A DNA stretch of 62,166 nucleotides from Pseudarthrobacter sulfonivorans (GCF_014712225.1 NZ_JACXBW010000023.1:1-62166); one strand, 5' to 3'. Positions 9,334 to 18,273 are shown, numbered from the stretch's first letter. The notes: generated by a model from the sequence alone, not told the origin. Numbers and translations are program-made.

Positions 9334-10088
9334 GCCAGGACCTCTCGGGGCGTACGGTCGTCGTCGCCGGTTCGACAAGCGCCGCAGGCGTCGCGGTAGT
9401 CCATGCCCTTTCGCAGGCAGGGGCACGTGTGGCCGCCGTGGATATCCTTGAGGACCGTGTGCAGGAGCTCGCGGCAGCGTACAACAACGTCACGGGCTAT
9501 GCCTGCAACCTCGCGGACCTGCAAGCCGTTGAGGACTTGGCGACGTCTGTCCGCAACGATCTGGGTCCCGTGGACGGCCTGATCCATCTTGTCGGAGGGT
9601 GGCGGGGCGGTACCGGCATTACAGGCCAGACGGATGAAGACTGGGACTTCCTGCACACCAGCGTCCTCACCACACTGAGGAACACCAGCCGCGCTTTCTA
9701 CGACGATTTGGCTGCCTCCCCTGCGGGTCGCCTGGCCGTCGTTTCCGCACAGTCCGCCTCCTCGCCGACAGCGGGCGGCGCCGCCTATGCCGCCGTCAAG
9801 TCTGCCGCCGAGGCATGGACCCTGGCCGTGGCCGACGGTTTCCGGCACCTGCAGGGAGGAAATGAAAGCCCCCACTCCGCTCAGCACTCAGCCGCCTTGG
9901 TCTTCGTCGTCAAGGCTCTGGTCGATGACCGGATGCGCGCGGCCCAGCCGGAACGGAAATTTCCGGGCTACACCGATGTCAGTGTCCTTGCCGACGCTGT
10001 AGAGCGGATCTTCGATCTGGAGGCAGAACAGATCAACGGGCAGCGCTTGCCCCTCACGGCCGGCCACCTCGCGGGTGCACCGGCATGA
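9330..10088 (+). CDS. SDR family NAD(P)-dependent oxidoreductase
   Basis: A 252-residue classical short-chain dehydrogenase/reductase. The N-terminal nucleotide site is GSTSAAG, a variant of TGxxxGxG. An acidic residue after beta-2 (VDILED) favours NAD. The active-site triad is Ser in VSAQSA and YAAVK near residues 152-156. Its start overlaps the DUF6421 stop (ATGA) and its own stop overlaps the aldolase start (ATGA), so it is translationally coupled on both sides. The substrate is unknown; a beta-hydroxy amino acid or its keto form would fit the neighbouring aldolase. Confidence 0.85.
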   Translation: MSQDLSGRTVVVAGSTSAAGVAVVHALSQAGARVAAVDILEDRVQELAAAYNNVTGYACNLADLQAVEDLATSVRNDLGPVDGLIHLVGGWRGGTGITGQTDEDWDFLHTSVLTTLRNTSRAFYDDLAASPAGRLAVVSAQSASSPTAGGAAYAAVKSAAEAWTLAVADGFRHLQGGNESPHSAQHSAALVFVVKALVDDRMRAAQPERKFPGYTDVSVLADAVERIFDLEAEQINGQRLPLTAGHLAGAPA

Positions 10089-11197
10089 GCGTCAGCGTTG
10101 ATATGAAAGCAGGCGTTCCACAGGTACTGGCGGGGCGCCTCCACGACCCGGCATACCGGGGCTTCGCCTCGGATAACTACGCCGGGGCTCACGCCGAAAT
10201 AATCGAAGCAGTTCAGGCAGCCAACGAAGGCCACGTCACCGCATACGGTGAAGATGTCTACACGGCAGCGCTTCAAGTTGTCATCAAGTCCCACTTCGGG
10301 GCAGCTGCTACCGCATATCCGGTCTTCAATGGAACAGGGGCCAACGTCCTTGCCCTGCAAGCCCTGCTCCCGCGTTGGGGCGCTGTCATCTGCGCAGCAA
10401 CAGCGCATATCAATACCGACGAAAACGGCGCCCCGGAACGGATTGGCGGAATCAAGCTCCTCCCTGTCCCCACACCGGATGGCAAACTCACCCCGGAATT
10501 GATCGACGCCGAAGCCTGGGGGTGGGGAGACGAGCATCGGGCGCAACCGCTGGTCGTATCGATCACCCAGACCACCGAACTGGGCACCTGCTACACGCCG
10601 GAAGAAATCCAACGGATCGCTGAACACGTCCATGCGAAGGGGATGAAACTGCACCTGGACGGAGCAAGGCTGGCCAACGCTGCAGCACATCTTGGGCTTC
10701 CTTTGCGGGCATTCACCACCGACGTCGGTGTCGACGTCGTGTCTTTTGGCGGCACCAAAAACGGGCTGTTGTTCGGCGAAGCCGTTATCTGGCTCAGCTC
10801 GCAGTCCGACCCAGGCATGAGCTACCTGCGCAAGATGAACATGCAGCTGGCCTCAAAGATGCGTTTCGTCTCTGCCCAACTCGTAGCCCTGCTAACGGAT
10901 GGGCTGTGGCTGCGGTCCGCCTGTCAGGCCAACGAAATGGCTCAGCTTCTCAGCGAAGGAATCTCGGCCATTGACGGCGTCTCGCTGACGCAACCAACTC
11001 ATTCCAATGGCGTTTTTGCCGTCCTTCCAACCGGGGCAGCCGCGAAAGTCCGGGAATCCTTCCGCTTCTATGACTGGGACCAGGCACGCGGGGAAGTCCG
11101 GTGGATGTGCTCGTGGGACACCACCGAGACCGACGTCCACTCTCTCGTTGCTGCAGTGAAGGCTGCCGTAGGCTCTCCAGCCAAACGAAACGCCTAA
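10085..11197 (+). CDS. Threonine-aldolase-like PLP enzyme (beta-eliminating lyase family)
   Basis: A 370-residue fold-type I PLP enzyme. It shows the SDNYAG-type N-terminal motif (FASDNYAGAH), the cofactor-binding stretch FNGTGANVLALQAL, HLDGARLANAA with the conserved Asp, and the Schiff-base lysine in SFGGTKNG. Low-specificity L-threonine aldolases split beta-hydroxy amino acids into glycine and an aldehyde. It is the last gene of the three-gene operon and is followed by a strong terminator. I leave out a gene symbol because the partners suggest a different physiological substrate from threonine. Confidence 0.85.
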   Translation: MSVSVDMKAGVPQVLAGRLHDPAYRGFASDNYAGAHAEIIEAVQAANEGHVTAYGEDVYTAALQVVIKSHFGAAATAYPVFNGTGANVLALQALLPRWGAVICAATAHINTDENGAPERIGGIKLLPVPTPDGKLTPELIDAEAWGWGDEHRAQPLVVSITQTTELGTCYTPEEIQRIAEHVHAKGMKLHLDGARLANAAAHLGLPLRAFTTDVGVDVVSFGGTKNGLLFGEAVIWLSSQSDPGMSYLRKMNMQLASKMRFVSAQLVALLTDGLWLRSACQANEMAQLLSEGISAIDGVSLTQPTHSNGVFAVLPTGAAAKVRESFRFYDWDQARGEVRWMCSWDTTETDVHSLVAAVKAAVGSPAKRNA

Positions 11198-11236
11198 ATA
11201 AGGAGACGTAACTGCCATCTACTGGCGGTACTTTCC

Positions 11237-11268
11237 AACGGGCGCGGTCTCAAGAGGCCGCGCCCGTT
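11237..11268. terminator. Terminator of DUF6421-SDR-aldolase operon
   Basis: A 14-bp stem with one mismatch (AACGGGCGCGGTCT / AGGCCGCGCCCGTT) and a CAAG loop, 39 bp after the aldolase stop and followed by CCT. It is the only strong hairpin near the operon end. Confidence 0.8.
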
Positions 11269-11276
11269 CCTAAACC

Positions 11277-11803
11277 TCAGCCACCGGAGCCGCGAACTGC
11301 GCCTCGTACAACCGCGCATATATCCACTGAAGACGTCGCCTCGTCGAGGATCAGCACCGACGGCCGGGCAAGGAAAGCCCGGGCGATCGTGAGCAGCTGC
11401 TTCTCCCCCGCGGACACATTGGAGCCTTCGTCCTCCAGCACCGTGTCGTACCCCTCCGGCAGGGACCGCACGAACCGGTCCACGTACGTCGCCCGCGCGG
11501 CCTCCAAAATTTCGGATTCAGTAGCTGAAGGCCGGCCGTACGCGGTTGTCGCGGATGGTCCCGCCGAACAGCCAGGTATCCTGCAGCACCATGCCTAGCC
11601 GCGAGCGCAGTTCACGCCGCGGCACAGAGGTGACGTCCACGCCGTCGAGCGTTATCCGCCCCGCATCCAGCTCGTAGAACCGCATCATCAGGTTCACCAG
11701 GGTGGTCTTCCCCGCCCCGGTCGGCCCCACAATAGCCACCGTCTGGCCCGGCTCCCACCAAAGAAAGAGACGAGATGTATGGGCTTATCCGGTGACTAGG
11801 AGG
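11277..11803 (-). pseudogene. Decayed copy of ABC exporter ATPase 3' end
   Basis: The minus strand matches 13647-14350, the ATPase end of the intact exporter, in long almost unchanged blocks. It encodes Walker A, Q-loop, SAGEK signature and Walker B. It is broken by an internal deletion of about 180 bp at 11325-11330 (junction of the Arg-Ala C-terminal part with SSVD), by a 2-base loss near 11535, and by drift beyond 11750. No start of the gene is present. Together with the intact gene it forms a direct repeat enclosing 11973-13644. Confidence 0.88.
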
Positions 11804-11972
11804 ATGAGCGCACTAGCCAAGGGGCCGTCCGCCTTCCGCGACGCCGACCCGTTCTATCCTGCCCAAGTTGCCCCTTGAATTGAGTTACCAATTTGAGGCC
11901 AGCGCTTCCACCAGATTTGTCCTAGTGCTGAGTTACGGTTGGCAACACACAAGTACTTCTTCAGGGGGACGA

Positions 11973-13064
11973 ATGGAATTTTCAGAAAAACTCTCGGCTT
12001 TGGCAGCAAAGGTGCGCCAGCAGCGAGGAGTAATTCAAACCGAAGAGGCAACGAAGAATGCTTTCGTCATGCCCTTCATTTCAACGATTTTGGGCTATGA
12101 CGTGTTCAATCCGATGGAGGTCGTTCCGGAGTTTATCGCGGATGTGGGGTTGAAGAAGGGCGAGAAAATTGACTATGCCATCGTCAAGGACGGTGAGGTC
12201 CAGATCCTGATCGAGTGCAAGAAGTCCACCGAGCCGGTGAAGATTGAGCATGCATCCCAGCTATTCCGGTACTTCGCCGTGACGAACGCTAGGATCGCCA
12301 TCCTCACAAACGGCGAGGTCTACCAATTCTTCACGGACCTCGACGCGCCCAATCGCATGGACGCCAAGCCGTTCCTTGTTTTGGATTTGAACGACATTGA
12401 CGAGTCTCTCATTCCTGAACTCCAGAAGCTTTCCAAGGATGTTTTTGACCTTGACTCAATCATCAGTGCCGCGGGGGAACTGAAGTACATCGGCGAATTG
12501 AAGCGGACTCTGGCTTCGCAGTTCAAGGAGCCGGAAGACGACTGGGTCAAATTCCTAACTGGTCGTGTCTATCCTGGTCCGTACACGCAGAAAGTACGTG
12601 AGCAGTTTACGGCTCTGGTGACGAAGGCATCCAAGCAATTCCTGAATGACCAGGTGAACGAGCGGCTGAAGAAGGCCCTCGGCGCTCCAGGTTTCCCACA
12701 GACTGAAGACTCCGCCGCCGCCGCAAGCGTTACAAGTGCCCCTGTGGCGGACGCAGACTTGGCCGAGGCGGATGGTCTGGAAACGACCCTGGAGGAAATC
12801 GAGGGATACCAGATCGTTCGTGCCATTGTTTGCAGTGAGGTCAAGCCCGCACGGGTAGTCCAGCGCGATGCCAAGTCCTACTTCGCAGTGCTGCTCGACG
12901 ACAACAATCGCAAGCCGATTGCGCGGCTGCACTTCAACCGCACCCAGAAGTACATCGGGATATTCGATGCTCATAAAGAGGAAACGCGAGTGCCTATCAC
13001 CTCGCTTGAGGAGATCTACGAGCACACCGAAGCGCTCCGCGCGAGTGTGAAGAGCTACCTGTGA
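11973..13064 (+). CDS. Solitary HsdR N-terminal-like restriction endonuclease protein
   Basis: A 363-residue protein. Residues about 20-150 resemble the type I restriction enzyme HsdR N-terminal nuclease domain: TKNAFVMPFISTILGYDVFNP, then the PD-(D/E)xK core KIDYAI...ILIECKK. There is no helicase and no methylase or specificity subunit nearby, so it is not a complete type I system. The C-terminal 80 residues (KSYFAVLLDDNNRKPIARLHFN) form a separate domain of the kind often seen in this solitary group. ATG at 11973 is preferred because of AGGGGGAC upstream; the frame is open back to 11868. The next gene follows after 16 bp. A role in DNA defence is likely but unproven. Confidence 0.78.
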   Translation: MEFSEKLSALAAKVRQQRGVIQTEEATKNAFVMPFISTILGYDVFNPMEVVPEFIADVGLKKGEKIDYAIVKDGEVQILIECKKSTEPVKIEHASQLFRYFAVTNARIAILTNGEVYQFFTDLDAPNRMDAKPFLVLDLNDIDESLIPELQKLSKDVFDLDSIISAAGELKYIGELKRTLASQFKEPEDDWVKFLTGRVYPGPYTQKVREQFTALVTKASKQFLNDQVNERLKKALGAPGFPQTEDSAAAASVTSAPVADADLAEADGLETTLEEIEGYQIVRAIVCSEVKPARVVQRDAKSYFAVLLDDNNRKPIARLHFNRTQKYIGIFDAHKEETRVPITSLEEIYEHTEALRASVKSYL

Positions 13065-13080
13065 AGTCCGCCGAGCGACG

Positions 13081-13644
13081 ATGAACAAAATTGCCCTAGT
13101 TATCGTCTTGATCGGGACAGTTCTTGTCGTATTTGCAACTACCTACATCATGGGGGCGTTGAGTACTGCCCCAAACGCGAGTGAGTCAGAGAGTACCGAC
13201 AAGAGGGACAAGATGGCAAAGGTAACTACGGCACCCGACATCTTCGATCAAATGGGCGAAAGGTGGGAGGACGAGCTCGGCGAAGGCTGGGAAACGTCCC
13301 CACACTTTTTGATCGTGACGGAGGACGCCGACAAGGCAGCAGCCGGCCTCCAGGCCGCTAGTCCCCGGCTCTTCCGGGTGAACGGGAGGGGGCAGGAAGT
13401 AGACCTCGCCACTCACGATCCCAATGATTACACACCCAACTGGGTATCAGACGTCTACATCACGAGTGAGGGCCTGGTAATTTACGTGGACACCAAGGGC
13501 GACCTGCCGAAAGGTATGGCAGACACGATGCTGCGCATCGTTGTGGAGGAGCTGCTGGCGGCAGACGCTAGCGCTCATGTGACCGCGGCTCCAGCTGACT
13601 GGGAAGTTCTCGGAACCTATGCGCCCGCAGCAAGCGGAAACTAG
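13081..13644 (+). CDS. Membrane-anchored hypothetical protein
   Basis: A 187-residue protein with one N-terminal hydrophobic helix (IALVIVLIGTVLVVFATTYI, residues about 4-23) and an outward acidic domain of about 150 residues. I recognise no family. It follows the restriction-like gene by 16 bp and may be co-transcribed. Its stop shares the CTAG palindrome with the stop of the convergent ABC exporter gene, so the two genes overlap tail to tail with no room for a terminator. Confidence 0.65.
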   Translation: MNKIALVIVLIGTVLVVFATTYIMGALSTAPNASESESTDKRDKMAKVTTAPDIFDQMGERWEDELGEGWETSPHFLIVTEDADKAAAGLQAASPRLFRVNGRGQEVDLATHDPNDYTPNWVSDVYITSEGLVIYVDTKGDLPKGMADTMLRIVVEELLAADASAHVTAAPADWEVLGTYAPAASGN

Positions 13645-15659
13645 GCCTCCGCCACCGGAGCCGCGAACTGCGCCTCATACAGCCGCGCATAGGCCCCGCC
13701 GGCAGCCAGCAACGAAGCGTGAGTGCCCTGCTCAACAATCTGCCCGGCCTCCATCACGAGGATGAGGTCGGCGTCGCGGATGGTGGACAGGCGGTGCGCA
13801 ATGACAAAGGAAGTACGGTCGCTCCGCAACGCACGCATGGCCTTCTGCACCAGCACCTCAGTCCGGGTATCCACTGAAGACGTCGCCTCGTCGAGGATCA
13901 GCACCGACGGCCGGGCAAGGAAAGCCCGGGCAATCGTCAGCAGCTGCTTCTCCCCCGCGGACACATTGGAGCCCTCGTCCTCCAGAACCGTGTCGTACCC
14001 CTCCGGCAGGGACCGCACGAACCGGTCCACGTACGTCGCCCGCGCGGCTTCCAAAATTTCGGATTCAGTAGCTGAAGGCCGGCCGTACGCGATGTTGTCC
14101 CGGATCGTCCCGCCGAACAGCCACGTATCCTGCAGCACCATCCCCAGCCGCGAGCGCAGCTCGCGCCGCGGCACCGAGGTGACGTCGACGCCGTCGAGCG
14201 TTATCCGCCCGGCATCCAGCTCGTAGAACCGCATCATCAGGTTCACCAGGGTGGTCTTGCCCGCCCCGGTCGGCCCCACAATCGCCACCGTCTGCCCCGG
14301 CTCCGCCACCAGGGACAAGGACGAGATCAGCGGCTTGTCCGGCGAATACGAGAAGGAAACAGATTCAAAAACCAGCCGCCCCCGCCCAAACACCGGCCCG
14401 GACGAAGCGGGAGGCTCCACGGACTCCTCGTCCTCATCCAGCAACGAGAACACCCGCTCTGCAGACGCCACGCCGGACTGCAAAAGGTTGGCCATGGACC
14501 CCAGCTGCGCCAGCGGCATGGTGAACTGCCGCGAATACTGGATGAACGCCTGCACATCACCAAGCTGCATCGCCCCGGACGCCACCTGCAGGCCACCCAC
14601 CACCGCGATCCCCACGTACACCAGGTTCCCGATGAACGTCATGGCCGGCATGATCAGCCCGGAAATGAACTGCGCCCCGAAACTCGCGTCGTACAGCTCC
14701 ACGTTCTTCTGCCGGAACCGCTCCTCCACCTCACGCTGCCGGCCGAACACCTTCACCAGCGCATGCCCGGTGTACGTCTCCTCGATCTGCCCGTTCAGCT
14801 CCCCCGTGTGCTTCCACTGCGCCACAAACAGCTTCTGCGAGCGCTTGGCGATCAGCGCCGTCACCCCCAGCGTCAGCGGCACGGTCACCAGCGCGATCAG
14901 CGCCAGCGTGGGCGAGAGAATCACCATCATCACCAGCACACCCACCACCGTCAGCACCGACGTGACCGCCTGGCTGATGGACTGCTGCAGGCTCTGGGAC
15001 ACGTTGTCCACGTCGTTGGTCACGCGGCTCAGCAGCTCGCCGCGCTGGATCGAATCGAAATACCGCAGCGGCAGCCGGTGGATCTTCGCCTCGATCTCCC
15101 CGCGCAGCCCGAACACCGTCCGCTGCACCACCCCGTTCAGCACATACGCCTGCACCCACATAAACGCCGACGCCAGCACATACAGCACCAGCGCCCAGGT
15201 CAGCACAGTGCCCAGCCCGGCGAAGTCGATCCCCTGCCCCGGCGTCAGCGCCATGGGCGTGAGCATGTCCGCCTTCTGGTTCTCCCCCGCTGCCCGCAAC
15301 TGCGCGATCAGCTGCTCCTTGGTCACCCCGGCGGGCAGTTGCTTGGACACCACGCCGGCGAAAATCAGGTTGGTGCCCTCCCCCAGCAGCCGCGGCCCGA
15401 TCACCGAGAGCGTCACGCTGGCCACACCCATGACCAGCACCAGCAGCAGCCACGCCCGTTCCGGCCGCAGCGTGCCCAGCAGCCGCCTGGCCGACGGCCG
15501 GAAGTTCATCGCCTTCTCCGCCGGGATGTTCATCCCGCCGAACGGTCCGCCGCGTCCCGGTCCGCCCGCCGGACGCGGAATGCGTACGACGGCGGCATTT
15601 CCGGTTTTCGGGGCGGGTGCGGTTCCGGCGCTGGTTCCGGAAGAGGGTTGGCGGCTCAT
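13641..15659 (-). CDS. ABC exporter subunit B (half-transporter with canonical Walker B)
   Basis: A 672-residue half-transporter: a proline/glycine-rich N-terminal tail of about 50 residues, six membrane helices, then an ATPase domain. The ATPase has IVGPTGAGKTT, Walker B ILDEATSSVD with the catalytic Glu, and the H-loop AHRLSTI. Its signature is degenerate (VSAGEKQ rather than LSGGQ). The start is the ATG at 15659, which overlaps the stop of the partner gene (ATGA); the frame is open further upstream but that part lies inside the partner. The pair fits the heterodimeric LmrCD/TM287-288 type of drug or lipid exporter. Two truncated copies of this gene's ATPase region lie at 3400-3524 and 11277-11803. 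Confidence 0.92.
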   Translation of the reverse strand: MSRQPSSGTSAGTAPAPKTGNAAVVRIPRPAGGPGRGGPFGGMNIPAEKAMNFRPSARRLLGTLRPERAWLLLVLVMGVASVTLSVIGPRLLGEGTNLIFAGVVSKQLPAGVTKEQLIAQLRAAGENQKADMLTPMALTPGQGIDFAGLGTVLTWALVLYVLASAFMWVQAYVLNGVVQRTVFGLRGEIEAKIHRLPLRYFDSIQRGELLSRVTNDVDNVSQSLQQSISQAVTSVLTVVGVLVMMVILSPTLALIALVTVPLTLGVTALIAKRSQKLFVAQWKHTGELNGQIEETYTGHALVKVFGRQREVEERFRQKNVELYDASFGAQFISGLIMPAMTFIGNLVYVGIAVVGGLQVASGAMQLGDVQAFIQYSRQFTMPLAQLGSMANLLQSGVASAERVFSLLDEDEESVEPPASSGPVFGRGRLVFESVSFSYSPDKPLISSLSLVAEPGQTVAIVGPTGAGKTTLVNLMMRFYELDAGRITLDGVDVTSVPRRELRSRLGMVLQDTWLFGGTIRDNIAYGRPSATESEILEAARATYVDRFVRSLPEGYDTVLEDEGSNVSAGEKQLLTIARAFLARPSVLILDEATSSVDTRTEVLVQKAMRALRSDRTSFVIAHRLSTIRDADLILVMEAGQIVEQGTHASLLAAGGAYARLYEAQFAAPVAEA

Positions 15660-17404
15660 ACCGTCTCCTCCGCTGCGAGCTGGGAGGAGACGATCTCGCG
15701 GTACGTCTCGGAGGTTTCCAGCAGCCTGCGGTGCGTGCCGCGCGCGACGATCCTGCCGTCGTCGAGCACCAGGATCTGGTCCGCGTCCACGATGCTGGAC
15801 ACGCGCTGGGCGATGATCACCAGCGTGGCGCCGGCGGTGTTGCGCTTGAGGGCCTGGCGCAGCCGGGCGTCGGTGCCGGTGTCCAGCGAGGAGAACGAAT
15901 CGTCGAAGATGTACAGCTCGGGCCGTTTCACCAGCGCCCGGGCGATGGCCAGCCGCTGCCGCTGCCCGCCGGAAACGTTGGTGCCCCCCTGGCTGATGGG
16001 CGCGTCCAGCCCGCCTTCCATTTCCTCCACGAAGTCCCGGGCCTGTGCGATCTCCAGCGCGGCCCAGCACTCATCCTCGGTGGCGTCCGGCTTGCCGTAC
16101 TGCAGGTTGCTGCGCACGGTCCCGCTGAAGAGGTACGGCTTCTGCGGGACCAGGCCGATGTGCCCCCAGAGCAGGTCCGGGTGCAGCTCGCGCACGTCCA
16201 CGCCGTCGATCATCACCGAGCCGGTGGTGGCGTCGAACAGCCGGGGCATGAGGTTCACCAGGGTGGTCTTGCCGGCGCCGGTGCTGCCGATGATCGCCGT
16301 CGTCTGCCCTGCCTTGGCGGTGAAGCTGATCCGTGACAGGACGGGCTGGTCGGCACCCGGGTAGGCAAATCCGACGTCGATCATTTCCAGCTGCCCGCGC
16401 CGGTGCCCGTCCGGCGACACCGCACTGCTCACCGGTTTCAGCGGCGGCCGCACGCTCGATTCGGTGTTCAGCACCTCACCGATCCGGTCCGCTGAGACTG
16501 CGGCGCGCGGGATCATCACCGCCATGAACGTGGCCATCATGACGGACATCAGGATCTGCATCAGGTAGCTCAGGAACGCGATGAGGGTGCCCACCTGCAT
16601 GGAGCCGTCCTCGATCCGGAACGAGCCGAACCAGATCACCGCCACGCTGGAGACGTTCAGCACCAGCATCACCACGGGGAACGCGAGCGCCATGAGCCGG
16701 CCGGCACGCAGCGCGGTGTCCGTGACGTCGTCGTTCGCCTGGCCGAAGCGGGCAGTCTCGATGTCCTCCCGGACGAACGCGCGCACCACCCGGATTCCGG
16801 TGAGCTGCTCGCGGAGCACCCGGTTCACGGTGTCGATCCTCTTCTGCATCTTCCGGAACAGCGGCACCATCCGGGTGATGATCAGCCCCACGCCGATCAT
16901 GAGCGCAGGCACGGCGACGGCGATCAGCCAGGACAGCTGCACGTCCTGCCGCACGGCCATGATCACGCCGCCGATGGCGAGCATGGGCGCGGCCACCATC
17001 ATGGTGGCGGACATCAGCACCAGCTGCTGGACCTGTTGGACGTCGTTGGTGGACCGGGTGATCAGGCTGGGCGCGCCGAACTTCGTGACTTCCTGCTCGG
17101 AGAACTCCCCTACCCGCGTGAAGATAGCCCCGCGGAGGTCCCTTCCGGCGCCCATCGCGGCCTTCGCCCCGAAGTACACGGCGATCACCGAGCACACGAT
17201 CTGCAGCAGGGTGATCCCCAGCATCAAACCGCCCAGGTTCAGGATGACGCCGGTGTCCCCCTTGGCCACGCCTTCGTCGATGATGTCCGCGTTCAGCGTG
17301 GGCAGGTACAGGGACGCGATGGACTGCGCCAGCTGGAAAACCACGACGGCGATCAGCAGCTGCCGGTGCGGCCGCAGGTATTCGACAAGCAGTTTCCAGA
17401 GCAT
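15656..17404 (-). CDS. ABC exporter subunit A (half-transporter with degenerate ATP site)
   Basis: A 582-residue half-transporter, first gene of the pair, with six membrane helices and an ATPase domain. Walker A is GSTGAGKTT and the signature VSGGQRQR is intact. Walker B reads FDDSFSSLD, with Asp instead of catalytic Glu, and the H-loop His is replaced by Gln (IIAQRVSSI). Its own ATP site is therefore inactive, while its intact signature completes the active site of the partner. This division is typical of heterodimeric exporters. The substrate is unknown. Confidence 0.92.
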   Translation of the reverse strand: MLWKLLVEYLRPHRQLLIAVVVFQLAQSIASLYLPTLNADIIDEGVAKGDTGVILNLGGLMLGITLLQIVCSVIAVYFGAKAAMGAGRDLRGAIFTRVGEFSEQEVTKFGAPSLITRSTNDVQQVQQLVLMSATMMVAAPMLAIGGVIMAVRQDVQLSWLIAVAVPALMIGVGLIITRMVPLFRKMQKRIDTVNRVLREQLTGIRVVRAFVREDIETARFGQANDDVTDTALRAGRLMALAFPVVMLVLNVSSVAVIWFGSFRIEDGSMQVGTLIAFLSYLMQILMSVMMATFMAVMIPRAAVSADRIGEVLNTESSVRPPLKPVSSAVSPDGHRRGQLEMIDVGFAYPGADQPVLSRISFTAKAGQTTAIIGSTGAGKTTLVNLMPRLFDATTGSVMIDGVDVRELHPDLLWGHIGLVPQKPYLFSGTVRSNLQYGKPDATEDECWAALEIAQARDFVEEMEGGLDAPISQGGTNVSGGQRQRLAIARALVKRPELYIFDDSFSSLDTGTDARLRQALKRNTAGATLVIIAQRVSSIVDADQILVLDDGRIVARGTHRRLLETSETYREIVSSQLAAEETV

Positions 17405-17646
17405 CAGGCTCCAAACGTTCCGTCCCGCGATAAGTGGTGCGGAGGTCAGTTTACGTCCGGAGGCTGGGATTGAGCCGGGTGGGCGGTGTGGAAAATCGGC
17501 CGGTTCTCCGACAGCGTATTCGCCGGTCCCGCTGGGCGCGTTCGCCTACTTGGCTGGCTGCCCGCCGTCGTTCGGGTTCAGGAGGTCCACCGAAGATGTC
17601 AGGGTGGGCCGGGTGATTACCGCGGCCATCATGGATCGGTGCAGCT

Positions 17647-18273
17647 TTACTGCGTTGTTGGGAGCGTTCCCCGTGTCTGCAAGAGAACGGCGACGTGCTC
17701 TGAGATCTCGGAGAGGACTTCGTCAACGGACCTCGAGATGTTGATCGTGGCCGCCATGCTGAGGAACATAATCGCGGAGACCATGTGCGCGAGCGCTGCA
17801 GCATCCTTGGGCTCGATGCGCGGGTCACGCCGCAACACGTCGGCGATCGCATCCTCGGTCTGAACGGTCAGGGCGAGGGCATCGCGGTGGTGGGGTTCCT
17901 CGGGGTCGCCGAACACGATCTCCCGAAGGTAGGTTCGGCCGTTGTCGATCTGCTTACGGTTGCACTCCACGACCGGGCGAACGATCGCCATCACTGCCTC
18001 GAACACATCGGGGATGGCCTCGGCGGCCGCTTTACCCTCCACGAGCGCGTCGGCGTAGCTGGAGTTCTGCACGAGCAGGAGCAACTCGGCTTTGGTTTTG
18101 GCGTACAGGAAGAGAGTCCCCGTACCGATGTCAGCTTTGTCGGCGATCTGCTGGGTGGTGACGTCATCGACACCGTGCTCGGAGAAGAGCTCCCGCGCGG
18201 CGGCCGTGATGCGGTCGAGCTTGTCCTGCTTGTTCCGCTCGCGCCGTCCGACCGGCTGAGGGGCGACTGACAT
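17647..18273 (-). CDS. TetR family transcriptional regulator of the redox cluster
   Basis: A 208-residue TetR-type repressor. The HTH is near residues 20-60 (VTTQQIADKADIGTGTLFLY); the remaining helices form the ligand pocket. ATG at 18273 has a GAAGGAAC ribosome site; the frame is open to 18360, but that part would run through the operator. The gene is divergent from the OYE gene, with a perfect palindrome at 18300-18325 between them. A matching palindrome lies at the far end of the cluster (23214-23239), so this protein probably controls both ends. The ligand may be an electrophile or quinone, given the genes controlled. Confidence 0.88.
   Translation of the reverse strand: MSVAPQPVGRRERNKQDKLDRITAAARELFSEHGVDDVTTQQIADKADIGTGTLFLYAKTKAELLLLVQNSSYADALVEGKAAAEAIPDVFEAVMAIVRPVVECNRKQIDNGRTYLREIVFGDPEEPHHRDALALTVQTEDAIADVLRRDPRIEPKDAAALAHMVSAIMFLSMAATINISRSVDEVLSEISEHVAVLLQTRGTLPTTQ

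Noticed and set aside
11804..11878. 24-codon ORF (MSALAKGPSAFRD...) after AGGAGG
   Set aside because: The AGGAGG sits too close to the ATG, no homologue is evident in the window and it lies in decayed sequence.
14251..16364. Long plus-strand ORFs of 521 and 533 codons opposite the ABC exporter genes
   Set aside because: They are antisense to two intact transporter genes, are rich in Ser/Thr/Pro or His/Gln/Arg, and have no ribosome site or known motif. High GC content makes such ORFs common.
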